Source: JABAYQ01 sp049890095
GTDB lineage: Bacteria > Bacteroidota > Bacteroidia > Flavobacteriales > UBA7312
Reading direction: 5' to 3'
NCBI GenBank assembly: GCA_049890095.1
Contig: JBMHCD010000009.1
Span: 124,001-188,000 of the forward strand
Length of the DNA: 64,000 nt
The position numbers were made by a program, and so were the translations under genes. Below the pieces are notes generated by a model, which did not search any database, had not been told where the DNA came from, and was given only the letters and a program-made list of their open reading frames with translations. Shown piece after piece: positions 1-6,954 of this stretch. Position 1 is the stretch's first letter. Each line of letters opens with the position of its first letter.

Positions 1-990
1 AGTAGTACCTTTTCCTAGAGCACTTCTTACATTAATATTTTGATGATGACTATCTAAAATATGCTTTACGATAGCTAAACCTAAACCTGTTCCTCCTTGC
101 TCCCTTGATCTGGATTTATCAACTCTATAAAATCGCTCAAACAATCTTGGTAAATTTTCTTGTAATATGCCAATTCCATTGTCTGCAACCTCTATTAAAA
201 TGTTTTCTCCCAAATCAAAAAACCGCACAGTAGTTTTGCCTCCATGAACACCATATTTAATAGAATTAACTAATAAGTTGGTAAACACTTGAGTTATTTT
301 ATCTCTATCAGCATTTACAAAAATCGGAGAATATTCTTTAGAAAAAGTAAAAGACACATTTGCTTTTTTGGCCTTTATTTCATTCAGATCAAAAGCATGT
401 TTAACCAGTTCTACTATATCAAACTTTTCCATTTCAAGATCTAGCCTATTGGATTCAATTTTTGAAATAGTGACTAAGTCCTCAACAATGGCAATCATCC
501 TGTCAACACTTTTACTAGTTCGTTCTAAATAAGAAACATTTACATTATCATCAAACATTGCTCCATCCAAAAGAGTATGAACATATCCTTGAATATTAAA
601 AATTGGCGTTTTTAGCTCATGCGATACATTGCCTAGAAATTCTCTCCTGAAATTTTCCATCTTTCTAAGCTCATCGATTTCCTTTTGTCTTTCATTAGTA
701 AAGCTCACAACCTTATCATTAACACTATCTAAATCTGTATCTACTTTAAATGCTGTTTTAGATGTATTTATCGTCTTATATAATAAATTGACTCTATCGA
801 AAATATATTTTTTTATAACATAATTTACTAATAGAAAAGAACAAATACTAAGTAAAACAAGAAGAAGAAACCATTTAAAATTGATAAAATCAATATTGAA
901 TCCTTCTATTAAAAACATTATTAAAGTTGCGAGAACTGAAGTAACTAAAGCTAAATATATCGCTATACTATTTGGGTTGGAAAAACGCAT
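1..990 (-). CDS. PhoR-like sensor histidine kinase (C-terminus cut by window edge)
   Basis: This is a membrane sensor kinase that should phosphorylate the response regulator directly upstream. Translation from the ATG at 990 gives 330 residues before the window ends. Two membrane segments (about 8-30 and 38-57) are separated by only a few residues, so there is almost no periplasmic sensor domain. The HisKA motif VSHELKTP lies at 122-129 with phospho-acceptor His124. It is followed by an HATPase domain with an N-box (NLLVNS), a G1 box (DNGIGI) and a G2 box (GTGLGLAIV). The last readable residues, GKGTT, are near the usual C-terminus, so only about 10 residues are missing. Its start overlaps the regulator stop by one base (TAATG), so the two are translationally coupled. 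The signal sensed is unknown; PhoR is the closest family resemblance, not a demonstrated role. Confidence 0.9.
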   Translation of the reverse strand, partial: MRFSNPNSIAIYLALVTSVLATLIMFLIEGFNIDFINFKWFLLLVLLSICSFLLVNYVIKKYIFDRVNLLYKTINTSKTAFKVDTDLDSVNDKVVSFTNERQKEIDELRKMENFRREFLGNVSHELKTPIFNIQGYVHTLLDGAMFDDNVNVSYLERTSKSVDRMIAIVEDLVTISKIESNRLDLEMEKFDIVELVKHAFDLNEIKAKKANVSFTFSKEYSPIFVNADRDKITQVFTNLLVNSIKYGVHGGKTTVRFFDLGENILIEVADNGIGILQENLPRLFERFYRVDKSRSREQGGTGLGLAIVKHILDSHHQNINVRSALGKGTT

Positions 991-1664
991 TAATGTTCAA
1001 ATTTATAACCAATTCCTTTAACTGTTTTAATATAATCCGGATTTAATTTTTCTCTAATTTTTCGAATATGAACATCAATTGTTCTATCGCCGATTATTAA
1101 GTCTGGACCCCAAACTTTTTCAAAAATTTCTTGTCTAGTAAACACTTTTCCTGGCATTGAAACTAACAACTCAAGTAATTTAAATTCTTTTTTTGCTAGA
1201 ATAATATTTTCTCCTCTGTAAACAACTTTATGTTTTTCTTTATTTATTGAAAGATTTCCAAACGACAAAGATTCCATAACTTCGTTATTCAATCTACGTC
1301 TTAACAAAGCTTTAACTCTACTAACCAAAACTTTTGGTCGAATTGGTTTTGTAATATAATCATCTGCTCCAGATTCAAAACCTGCAATTTGAGAATAATC
1401 CTCAGAACGTGCTGTTAGAAAAGTAATAATAGTATTATTTAAAGATGAAATAGTTCTCATCTTTTCACATGTAGTTATACCATCCATTTCGGGCATCATA
1501 ACATCCAAAATAATTAGATCAGGTTTATTTTTTTTTGCAATTTCAATTGCACTTAATCCATTATTGGTGGTAATCACATTATAACCTTCATTTCTTAAAT
1601 TATATCCTACAAACTCTAAGATATCTTCTTCATCATCAACAATTAATATGGTTGTATTATTCAT
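990..1664 (-). CDS. OmpR/PhoB-family response regulator
   Basis: This 224-residue DNA-binding regulator pairs with the downstream kinase. The receiver domain (1-120) has the acidic pocket D10/D11, phospho-acceptor D54 in LILDVMMPE, and the conserved Lys in ITKP. The C-terminal winged helix (about 130-224) ends with the family signature TIDVHIRKIREKL and VKGIGYKF. The regulator comes first in the operon and overlaps the kinase start by one base. The 138-base gap before the divergent gene at 1803 should hold its promoter, but I see no clean TAnnTTTG box facing this gene. It resembles PhoB and other OmpR types; the target genes cannot be read from sequence. Confidence 0.93.
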   Translation of the reverse strand: MNNTTILIVDDEEDILEFVGYNLRNEGYNVITTNNGLSAIEIAKKNKPDLIILDVMMPEMDGITTCEKMRTISSLNNTIITFLTARSEDYSQIAGFESGADDYITKPIRPKVLVSRVKALLRRRLNNEVMESLSFGNLSINKEKHKVVYRGENIILAKKEFKLLELLVSMPGKVFTRQEIFEKVWGPDLIIGDRTIDVHIRKIREKLNPDYIKTVKGIGYKFEH

Positions 1665-1790
1665 GAATTTGTGAAATTAAATTTATGTAAAATTAACTTT
1701 GTTTGTAATACTCACTATAAATATAAAATAATTATGTGCAAACTCTATTTTTGTAACGCATTATTTTAATCAAACTACTTAAGTATTTGT

Positions 1791-1798
1791 TAAATTTG
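1791..1798 (+). promoter_or_regulatory. TAnnTTTG promoter box for the LuxE-like gene
   Basis: TAAATTTG matches the Bacteroidota -7 element exactly and ends 4 bases before the ATG at 1803, so transcription should start at or next to the start codon. No convincing -33 TTTG was seen. Confidence 0.55.
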
Positions 1799-1802
1799 TA
1801 AG

Positions 1803-2759
1803 ATGAATGTTTTTGATTCGACTATCCCTTTTGAGGAAAGAGCTTTGTCTGTATTTAAACACCAAGCCAAAAATTGCATGGTTTATAATCAGTTTATAAA
1901 TCATCTTAATATAGACTCATCATCAGTTAATGAATATGAAAAAATTCCATTTTTACCAATAGAACTTTTTAAAACTCATAAAGTTATTTCTTCAGATAAT
2001 ACTATTGAAAAAATATTTACCAGTAGTGGAACCACAAAAAACCAACTTAGCCAACATTTTATAACAGATTTATCAATCTATAAAAAAAGTTTTCAATTAG
2101 GCTTTCAACATTTTTATGGAAATATTCGTAATTACCGAATACTTGCTTTACTGCCTTCATATCTTGAAAAAGGGGATTCTTCTTTAGTTTATATGTGTAA
2201 AAATTTTATTGAACAAAGTAAAGATTCCGAAAGTGGTTTTTATCTACATAATTTAGAAGAGTTATCCAAGATACTAGATAAAAAAAGCGGAAAGAAAACC
2301 TTATTAATTGGGGTAAGCTATGCATTACTTGATTTAGCAGAGCGTTTTCCTCAACAATTAAACAATACCATTTTGATGGAAACGGGAGGAATGAAAGGCA
2401 AACGAAAGGAACTAACAAAAAAGGATTTACATTCTCAACTTTCTAAATCTTTTGGACTCAAAAATATTCATTCTGAATATGGAATGACTGAACTTTTATC
2501 TCAAGCATATTCAAAAAAAAATGGGGTTTTTGAATCTCCTGAATGGATGCAAATCAAAATAAGAGCAACAGACGACCCTTTAAGTTATATCGGATTAAAT
2601 CGATCAGGAGGAATTAACATCATCGATTTAGCAAATATTAACTCATGTTCTTTCATCGCTACTCAAGACCTAGGAATTAGCTATAGCAAACAACAATTTG
2701 AATTACTAGGAAGATTTGATCATTCAGATGTTAGAGGTTGTAATTTATTAGTTCAATGA
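1803..2759 (+). CDS. LuxE-like acyl-protein synthetase / adenylate-forming enzyme
   Basis: This 318-residue protein resembles the LuxE family, which activates a carboxylic acid as an acyl-adenylate and passes it to a protein or thiol. The ATP-binding signature TSSGTT lies at 73-78, a glycine-rich METGGMKGKRKE segment near 192-203, and the adenylation motif SEYGMTEL at 224-231, all as in ANL-type ligases. No luxC, luxD or luciferase genes are nearby, so bioluminescence is unlikely. The gene overlaps the following GNAT acetyltransferase by four bases (ATGA), suggesting the two act on one substrate. The substrate is unknown. The start is the first ATG, just after a TAnnTTTG box. Confidence 0.75.
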   Translation: MNVFDSTIPFEERALSVFKHQAKNCMVYNQFINHLNIDSSSVNEYEKIPFLPIELFKTHKVISSDNTIEKIFTSSGTTKNQLSQHFITDLSIYKKSFQLGFQHFYGNIRNYRILALLPSYLEKGDSSLVYMCKNFIEQSKDSESGFYLHNLEELSKILDKKSGKKTLLIGVSYALLDLAERFPQQLNNTILMETGGMKGKRKELTKKDLHSQLSKSFGLKNIHSEYGMTELLSQAYSKKNGVFESPEWMQIKIRATDDPLSYIGLNRSGGINIIDLANINSCSFIATQDLGISYSKQQFELLGRFDHSDVRGCNLLVQ

Positions 2760-3256
2760 TCATTAGAAAAGCATCAATATCCGACCTTCATCAAATTATG
2801 AAAGTCTATCAATCTTGCGTTGCAGGAATGATAAAACTAGGCATAGATCAATGGGATAGCACATATCCCAATATCTCTATTATTAGAAACGACATCTTAG
2901 AAGAAAATTTTTACGTTGGAATTATAGAAGATGAAATCGTTGCAGGCATTAAAATTGATCAAAAACAAGATGCTAGTTACCTAACAATAAATTGGAAAGA
3001 CAAAAGCAATAAGTTTATTGTTGTTCATCGTCTATGTTCTAGCCCTTCTGTGTGGAGTAAAGGAGTTGGAAGTCAAATGATGATTTTTGCTGAAAAATTA
3101 GCCGCTAAAATGAATTGCTCTTCTATTAGACTAGATACGTATATAAATAATCCAAAAGCAATTTTGTTTTATGAAAAGTTACTGTATAAAAAATTAGGAT
3201 CTATCAACTTGAAGCCAAACAAAGATGTTTATTATTGTTTTGAAAAAATTATTTAA
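2756..3256 (+). CDS. GNAT-family N-acetyltransferase
   Basis: A 166-residue acetyltransferase with the GNAT fold: an N-terminal IRKASISDLHQIMKV strand and helix, a VHRLCSSPSVWSKGVGSQMM segment matching motif A (acetyl-CoA pyrophosphate loop, here WSKGVGSQM), and a C-terminal NNPKAILFYEKLLY motif B typical of small-molecule or peptide acetyltransferases. The substrate is not predictable. It is translationally coupled to the LuxE-like gene by a four-base overlap, so the pair is probably a functional unit. Its stop codon overlaps a TAACTTTG box at 3254-3261 that may once have served the decayed gene downstream. Confidence 0.8.
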   Translation: MIIRKASISDLHQIMKVYQSCVAGMIKLGIDQWDSTYPNISIIRNDILEENFYVGIIEDEIVAGIKIDQKQDASYLTINWKDKSNKFIVVHRLCSSPSVWSKGVGSQMMIFAEKLAAKMNCSSIRLDTYINNPKAILFYEKLLYKKLGSINLKPNKDVYYCFEKII

Positions 3257-3310
3257 CTTTGTAAGTAGTTAACCCGCCTTACCTTACCATAGTAAAATTT
3301 AATTTTATAC

Positions 3311-3509
3311 ATGAAGGCAAACTTACTTTTTTTTCAATTTTTATTTTTAGTTTTAGTAATTTAAATGGTCAAAATCTTGTAGTAAACAATAGTATGGTAG
3401 TTTTAATGGCGAACTTTTGCCCTCAGGCATTTACATTTATAAGCTAAACTATAAATTTCCAGGAGATAGAGAAAAAACTATAATTGACAAAGTCGTATTG
3501 ACAATGTAA
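3311..3509 (+). pseudogene. Collapsed remnant of a T9SS type B cargo gene
   Basis: Both ends of a T9SS cargo protein are readable but in different frames, with almost nothing between. An N-terminal signal peptide begins MKANLLFF and, after a frameshift in the T8 run near 3327-3334, continues as SIFIFSFSNLNGQNLVVNNS, the usual signal-peptide end plus mature start. A second frame from about 3399 reads GSFNGELLPSGIYIYKLNY and ends KTIIDKVVLTM with stop TAA at 3507-3509. That is the end of a CHU_C/type B sorting domain. A normal cargo protein has hundreds of residues in between, so a large internal deletion plus frameshifts is the simplest reading. It has no intact frame. Confidence 0.7.
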
Positions 3510-3533
3510 AAATTGTTTTTTATTATTGCTGCT

Positions 3534-3947
3534 ATGATATTAAAAAAAGAAATTTTAGATGCTCAAAAAAAATGGGGGCAAGGAATCGTAGATATAGGTG
3601 CAGGACTATTATCAAGTAATACGTTTGTAACCCAAATGTATTGTTCGGATGCTTTATTCAAACCAACTATGGCAAAAGAAGTCCCCTTCAGACTCGAATT
3701 TGATGAATCCGTTTCTTACTTCGCAAAAGGAAAATTAAGTGAAGATAATGGATTTGCACTAAAGCCATGGACCAAGGTAAGATTCGATAATGCCAAAATC
3801 AACTTATATGAAAATTATGCTTGTGCAATGGGGCATTATTTTTTCTCTGATGATCAAGGTGAGGAAACAAAAGTAGAATATAGCTTCGTTTATATTAAAA
3901 CTAATGACGGAATTAAAATTTCTTTACATCATTCTTCACTTCCTTAG
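3534..3947 (+). CDS. NTF2-like domain protein of unknown function
   Basis: From the ATG at 3534 the protein has 137 residues, begins MILKKEILDAQKKWGQGIV and has no signal peptide. An upstream TTG at 3513 would only add MFFIIAA, so the ATG is preferred. The pattern (amphipathic N-terminal helix, GFALKPWTKVRFDNAKI, an internal AMGHYFF strand, and a C-terminal IKISLHHSSLP) matches small NTF2/SnoaL-like proteins, some of which are misnamed phosphoribosyl-AMP cyclohydrolase in databases. The HHSSLP end is characteristic. No catalytic role can be assigned. Its stop overlaps the stop of the convergent tyrS by four bases. Confidence 0.6.
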   Translation: MILKKEILDAQKKWGQGIVDIGAGLLSSNTFVTQMYCSDALFKPTMAKEVPFRLEFDESVSYFAKGKLSEDNGFALKPWTKVRFDNAKINLYENYACAMGHYFFSDDQGEETKVEYSFVYIKTNDGIKISLHHSSLP

Positions 3948-5212
3948 ATTACCGTAATTAAAAAATAATTTTTCTTACCCTTTTGCACTAAAATATACTT
4001 ATCAGCAATCAAATCATTAACTGATAAAGTGAATTGATCATTTATTTTTTGCTTGTTTATGGAAACTGCATTTGATTTTATCATTCTTCGTGCTTCCCCT
4101 TTAGAGTCAAATACTTTTGTTTTTTCAGCTAAAAAATCGAGAATTGGCGAATGTAGTTCAGAAGCATCAATACTAAACTGAGGAACTCCTTCAAAAACGC
4201 TCAAAAATGTTTGCTCATCTAACGAACGAAGTTCTGCTGCTGTTGATTTTCCAAATAAAATATTAGAAGCTAACAAGGCTGTTTCATAATCTTTTTCTGA
4301 ATGGACTCTTACAGTCACATCTTTAGCTAAAGCTTTCTGAAGAATTCTATTATGAGGCTGTTGATCATGTTCTTTTTCCAGACGTTCAATCTCTTGTTTA
4401 TCAAATAAGGTAAAAACTCTCAAATAGTTTTTTGCATCTTCATCAGATGAATTTAACCAAAATTGATAAAACTTATAAGGAGATGTTAATCGTTTATCCA
4501 ACCAAACATTTCCTTCTTCGGTTTTTCCAAACTTTCCCCCATCGGATTTTTTAATCAATGGAGTTGTAACTGCAAATGCAGTTCCACCATCTTTTCGTCT
4601 GATAAATTCTGTTCCAGTAGTAATGTTTCCCCACTGATCTGATCCTCCTAATTGAACTTTACAATTTTTATTTTTATACAACCAATAAAAGTCAAAACCT
4701 TGTACTAACTGATAAGAAAACTCCGTAAAACTCATTCCTGTTTCTAGTCTAGACTTTACTGAATCTTTAGCCATCATATAATTTATAGATATATGTTTTC
4801 CTGCTTCTCGAATAAAAGATAGAAAAGAAAAGTTCTTAAACCAATCATAATTATTTACCAATTCAGCTGAATTTTCACCACAATCAAAATCAAGAAATTT
4901 TTCTAATTGTTTTTGAACACAACTCAAATTATGTTGTAAAACGTCTTCGGAAAGCATATTTCTTTCCTTAGATTTTCCTGAAGGATCTCCTACCATTCCT
5001 GTTGCACCACCCATCAAAGCTATAGGCTTATGACCACAACGTTGAAGGTGTACTAAAATCATTATTTGCACCAGAGATCCAATATGCAGAGAATCAGCAG
5101 TTGGATCAAAACCAATATAAGCTGTTGTTAACTCTTTGGAAAATTGTTCTTCTGTTCCAGGCATGATATCATGTATCATTCCTCTCCACTTTAATTCTTC
5201 TATAAAATTCAT
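3944..5212 (-). CDS. tyrS: Tyrosyl-tRNA synthetase
   Basis: This class I aminoacyl-tRNA synthetase charges tRNA-Tyr. At 422 residues it has the usual bacterial TyrRS length. The HIGH motif appears as HIGS at 43-46, preceded by YIGFDPTADSL. The tyrosine-binding region FSYQLVQGFDFYWLY and the GGSDQWGN motif are intact. The KMSKS loop appears as KFGKT at 227-231, as in the bacterial TyrRS subtype. An S4 RNA-binding domain occupies about 355-422. It is transcribed alone from a TATATTTG box at 5230-5237, in a back-to-back promoter region shared with the epimerase gene. Confidence 0.98.
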   Translation of the reverse strand: MNFIEELKWRGMIHDIMPGTEEQFSKELTTAYIGFDPTADSLHIGSLVQIMILVHLQRCGHKPIALMGGATGMVGDPSGKSKERNMLSEDVLQHNLSCVQKQLEKFLDFDCGENSAELVNNYDWFKNFSFLSFIREAGKHISINYMMAKDSVKSRLETGMSFTEFSYQLVQGFDFYWLYKNKNCKVQLGGSDQWGNITTGTEFIRRKDGGTAFAVTTPLIKKSDGGKFGKTEEGNVWLDKRLTSPYKFYQFWLNSSDEDAKNYLRVFTLFDKQEIERLEKEHDQQPHNRILQKALAKDVTVRVHSEKDYETALLASNILFGKSTAAELRSLDEQTFLSVFEGVPQFSIDASELHSPILDFLAEKTKVFDSKGEARRMIKSNAVSINKQKINDQFTLSVNDLIADKYILVQKGKKNYFLITVI

Positions 5213-5229
5213 TTAATTTAAATTATTGA

Positions 5230-5237
5230 CAAATATA
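5230..5237 (-). promoter_or_regulatory. TAnnTTTG promoter box for tyrS
   Basis: TATATTTG on the minus strand, 17 bases before the tyrS ATG at 5212. It is one half of a divergent promoter pair with the box at 5269-5276. Confidence 0.5.
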
Positions 5238-5268
5238 ATTAATGTCATCATAAGCAGCATTTTTTAGG

Positions 5269-5276
5269 TACCTTTG
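5269..5276 (+). promoter_or_regulatory. TAnnTTTG promoter box for the epimerase gene
   Basis: TACCTTTG ends 4 bases before the ATG at 5281, again predicting a leaderless transcript. Confidence 0.55.
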
Positions 5277-5280
5277 TTGT

Positions 5281-6288
5281 ATGATTTTTGTAACAGGAGG
5301 AACAGGACTAGTCGGATCTCATATTCTACTTGATTTAACATCACAAAACATCAAGGTAAAAGCTATGAAACGTAAAAACAGTTCGCTTGAAATTATCAAC
5401 AAAGTCTTTAAATATTATCAAAAGTCTAAACTTTTAGAAAATATTCAGTGGGTTGATGGAGATTTACTTGATACCTACACTCTCGATCAACATTTAGAAG
5501 GGTGTAATAAAGTATATCATGCCGCTGCTTTTGTGTCATTTCACCCAAAGGATGTAAAAAAAATGATGGATATAAATATAAATGGTACCGCCAACTTAGT
5601 AAATATTTGTTTAGATAAAAAAATAAAAAAGTTAATACATATTAGTTCCATTTCATCTTTAAGCAAAACAAAAGATCTATCACCAATTAATGAAGAATGC
5701 TATTGGATTGATAGTGAAAATAAAACTAATTACGCTTTTAGTAAATATTTATCTGAACAAGAAGTTTGGAGAGGTATACAAGAAGGATTGGATGCCGTTA
5801 TTCTCAATCCGTCTGTTATTTTAGGTCCTGGAGATTGGTCTAAAGGGAGTTCTCAATTATTTACAAAAGTTTGGAATGGTTTAAAATATTATACACTAGG
5901 ATCAACAGCATATGTCGATGTAGTCGATGTTTCAAAAGCGTGTTTAGCACTAATGGAAAGTAATATTAAAAACGAACGATTTATTATTTCTAGTCAAAAT
6001 GTAAGCTATAAACACTTATTTGAACAAATTGCACTTCATCTGAACAAAAAAATACCACATATTCAAGTTACACCTTTTCTAAAAGAAGTAGCATGGAGAT
6101 TAGACTGGTTAAAATATATTTTTACTGGCAAAAAACCTCTTTTAACTAAAGAAACAGCAAATCAGGCAATGAACTGTTCTATATATTCTAATAAAAAAAT
6201 AACTCAATTCGGAATAACATTTACTCCAATTGATAAAAGCATAGAAAAATACAGCAAATGGTTTCTGGAAGAAAATTCTATTGATTAA
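5281..6288 (+). CDS. NAD-dependent epimerase/dehydratase family protein
   Basis: A 335-residue extended short-chain dehydrogenase. The Rossmann nucleotide-binding motif GGTGLVG is at 6-12 and the catalytic YxxxK at 151-155 (YAFSK), with an upstream ISSISS strand holding the catalytic Ser. Overall it resembles the dihydroflavonol-4-reductase / cinnamoyl-CoA reductase-like group common in Bacteroidota, not the sugar nucleotide epimerases. The substrate is unknown. In flavobacteria this gene commonly lies between tyrS and the DUF4296/dihydroorotase genes, as here. Its last 11 bases overlap the convergent DUF4296 gene. Confidence 0.85.
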   Translation: MIFVTGGTGLVGSHILLDLTSQNIKVKAMKRKNSSLEIINKVFKYYQKSKLLENIQWVDGDLLDTYTLDQHLEGCNKVYHAAAFVSFHPKDVKKMMDININGTANLVNICLDKKIKKLIHISSISSLSKTKDLSPINEECYWIDSENKTNYAFSKYLSEQEVWRGIQEGLDAVILNPSVILGPGDWSKGSSQLFTKVWNGLKYYTLGSTAYVDVVDVSKACLALMESNIKNERFIISSQNVSYKHLFEQIALHLNKKIPHIQVTPFLKEVAWRLDWLKYIFTGKKPLLTKETANQAMNCSIYSNKKITQFGITFTPIDKSIEKYSKWFLEENSID

Positions 6289-6616
6289 CTTCTTTAGTTT
6301 TTAATTCTTGAATGACCTCATCATATATCGATGAAAGTATTTTTGGTTCATTATTCATATAATAATCCCAACTTTTCTGAAATTCAGAAAGTGAAGTTCC
6401 GTTGTCCTCACATAATTGATTTATTAATGAATCCATTTTTGAAATAGAAAGACTATCATCATATTGAAATGATTTAATTTTCGCAAGAAGCAAATGTTTT
6501 TCAACAAGTACAGTTTTTAATTTTTCTTTGTTTAAAAAATTGTCTTGATTATTATTTTCATTTGGATTTGAACATGAAAACAAAAGAAAAATAGCTATTA
6601 AAAATAAATTGTTCAT
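6278..6616 (-). CDS. DUF4296-like lipoprotein
   Basis: This 112-residue protein has a hydrophobic N-terminus and a lipobox with lipidated Cys at 15 (LLFSCSNP), so it should be a membrane-anchored lipoprotein. The mature part is helical and charged (KLKTVLVEKHLLLAKIKSF, then LCEDNGTSLSEFQKSWDYYM and IYDEVIQELKTKE), which fits DUF4296, a family usually found beside dihydroorotase in Bacteroidota. No function is established. It sits in that neighbourhood here, with one small lipoprotein gene between. Confidence 0.7.
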   Translation of the reverse strand: MNNLFLIAIFLLFSCSNPNENNNQDNFLNKEKLKTVLVEKHLLLAKIKSFQYDDSLSISKMDSLINQLCEDNGTSLSEFQKSWDYYMNNEPKILSSIYDEVIQELKTKEVNQ

Positions 6617-6658
6617 ACTTTTAGCTAATGTAAAAAATTAATATGCAATCTAAAAAGT

Positions 6659-6666
6659 TATATTTG
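6659..6666 (+). promoter_or_regulatory. TAnnTTTG promoter box for the small acidic lipoprotein
   Basis: TATATTTG, 24 bases before the ATG at 6691, leaving a short untranslated leader. Confidence 0.5.
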
Positions 6667-6690
6667 TGCAATTATTAATTAATAAAAACT

Positions 6691-6900
6691 ATGAAAAATA
6701 TAATATTTGTTTTTGCAGTAATCACTTTCGGATTGATTTCATGTGGTGCTCCAACAGAAAAATCGACTGAAGTAAACACAACAAACGAAGCAGAAGTTAC
6801 TACAGACTCTATGTCAGTAGAAACAGATTCTGTTAATGTTGAAGCTACAGAAGAAACAGACTCTGTAAGTGTTGAAGCTGCAGAAGAGGTTACAGAATAA
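6691..6900 (+). CDS. Small acidic repeat lipoprotein
   Basis: A 69-residue protein with a signal peptide and lipobox (GLISCGAP, lipidated Cys18). The mature 52 residues are almost only Glu, Thr, Ser, Val, Asp and Ala, with no aromatic residues. They contain an imperfect 11-residue duplication (ETDSVNVEATE then ETDSVSVEAAE). The chain is probably unstructured and strongly negative. It has its own promoter box and a strong terminator directly after the stop, so it is a free-standing, probably well-expressed unit. I know no family for it. Confidence 0.7.
   Translation: MKNIIFVFAVITFGLISCGAPTEKSTEVNTTNEAEVTTDSMSVETDSVNVEATEETDSVSVEAAEEVTE
6820..6885 (+). repeat. Two tandem 33-bp coding repeats
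   Basis: Copies at 6820-6852 and 6853-6885 each begin GAAACAGA and share most bases. They encode the 11-residue repeat of the acidic lipoprotein. The preceding stretch (TTDSMSV) looks like a third, degraded partial copy. Confidence 0.75.
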
Positions 6901-6925
6901 GCAAATTACTTAATTTGTTTAATAT

Positions 6926-6954
6926 AGGTGTTCCCAAAAGGAACACCTTTTTTT
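6926..6954. terminator. Bidirectional rho-independent terminator
   Basis: Perfect 9-bp stem AGGTGTTCC / GGAACACCT with a CAAAA loop, followed by seven T. It ends the small lipoprotein transcript. The dihydroorotase stop codon (6953-6955) lies in the T run, so the same stem can also form at the 3' end of the converging transcript. Confidence 0.85.

Noticed and set aside
629..823. Plus-strand ORF over the histidine kinase
   Set aside because: Lies opposite the kinase HisKA region; low-complexity Leu/Ser translation, typical antisense shadow.
3250..3277. Hairpin TTAACT / AGTTAA after the GNAT gene as a terminator
   Set aside because: Only six AT-rich pairs and no T run.
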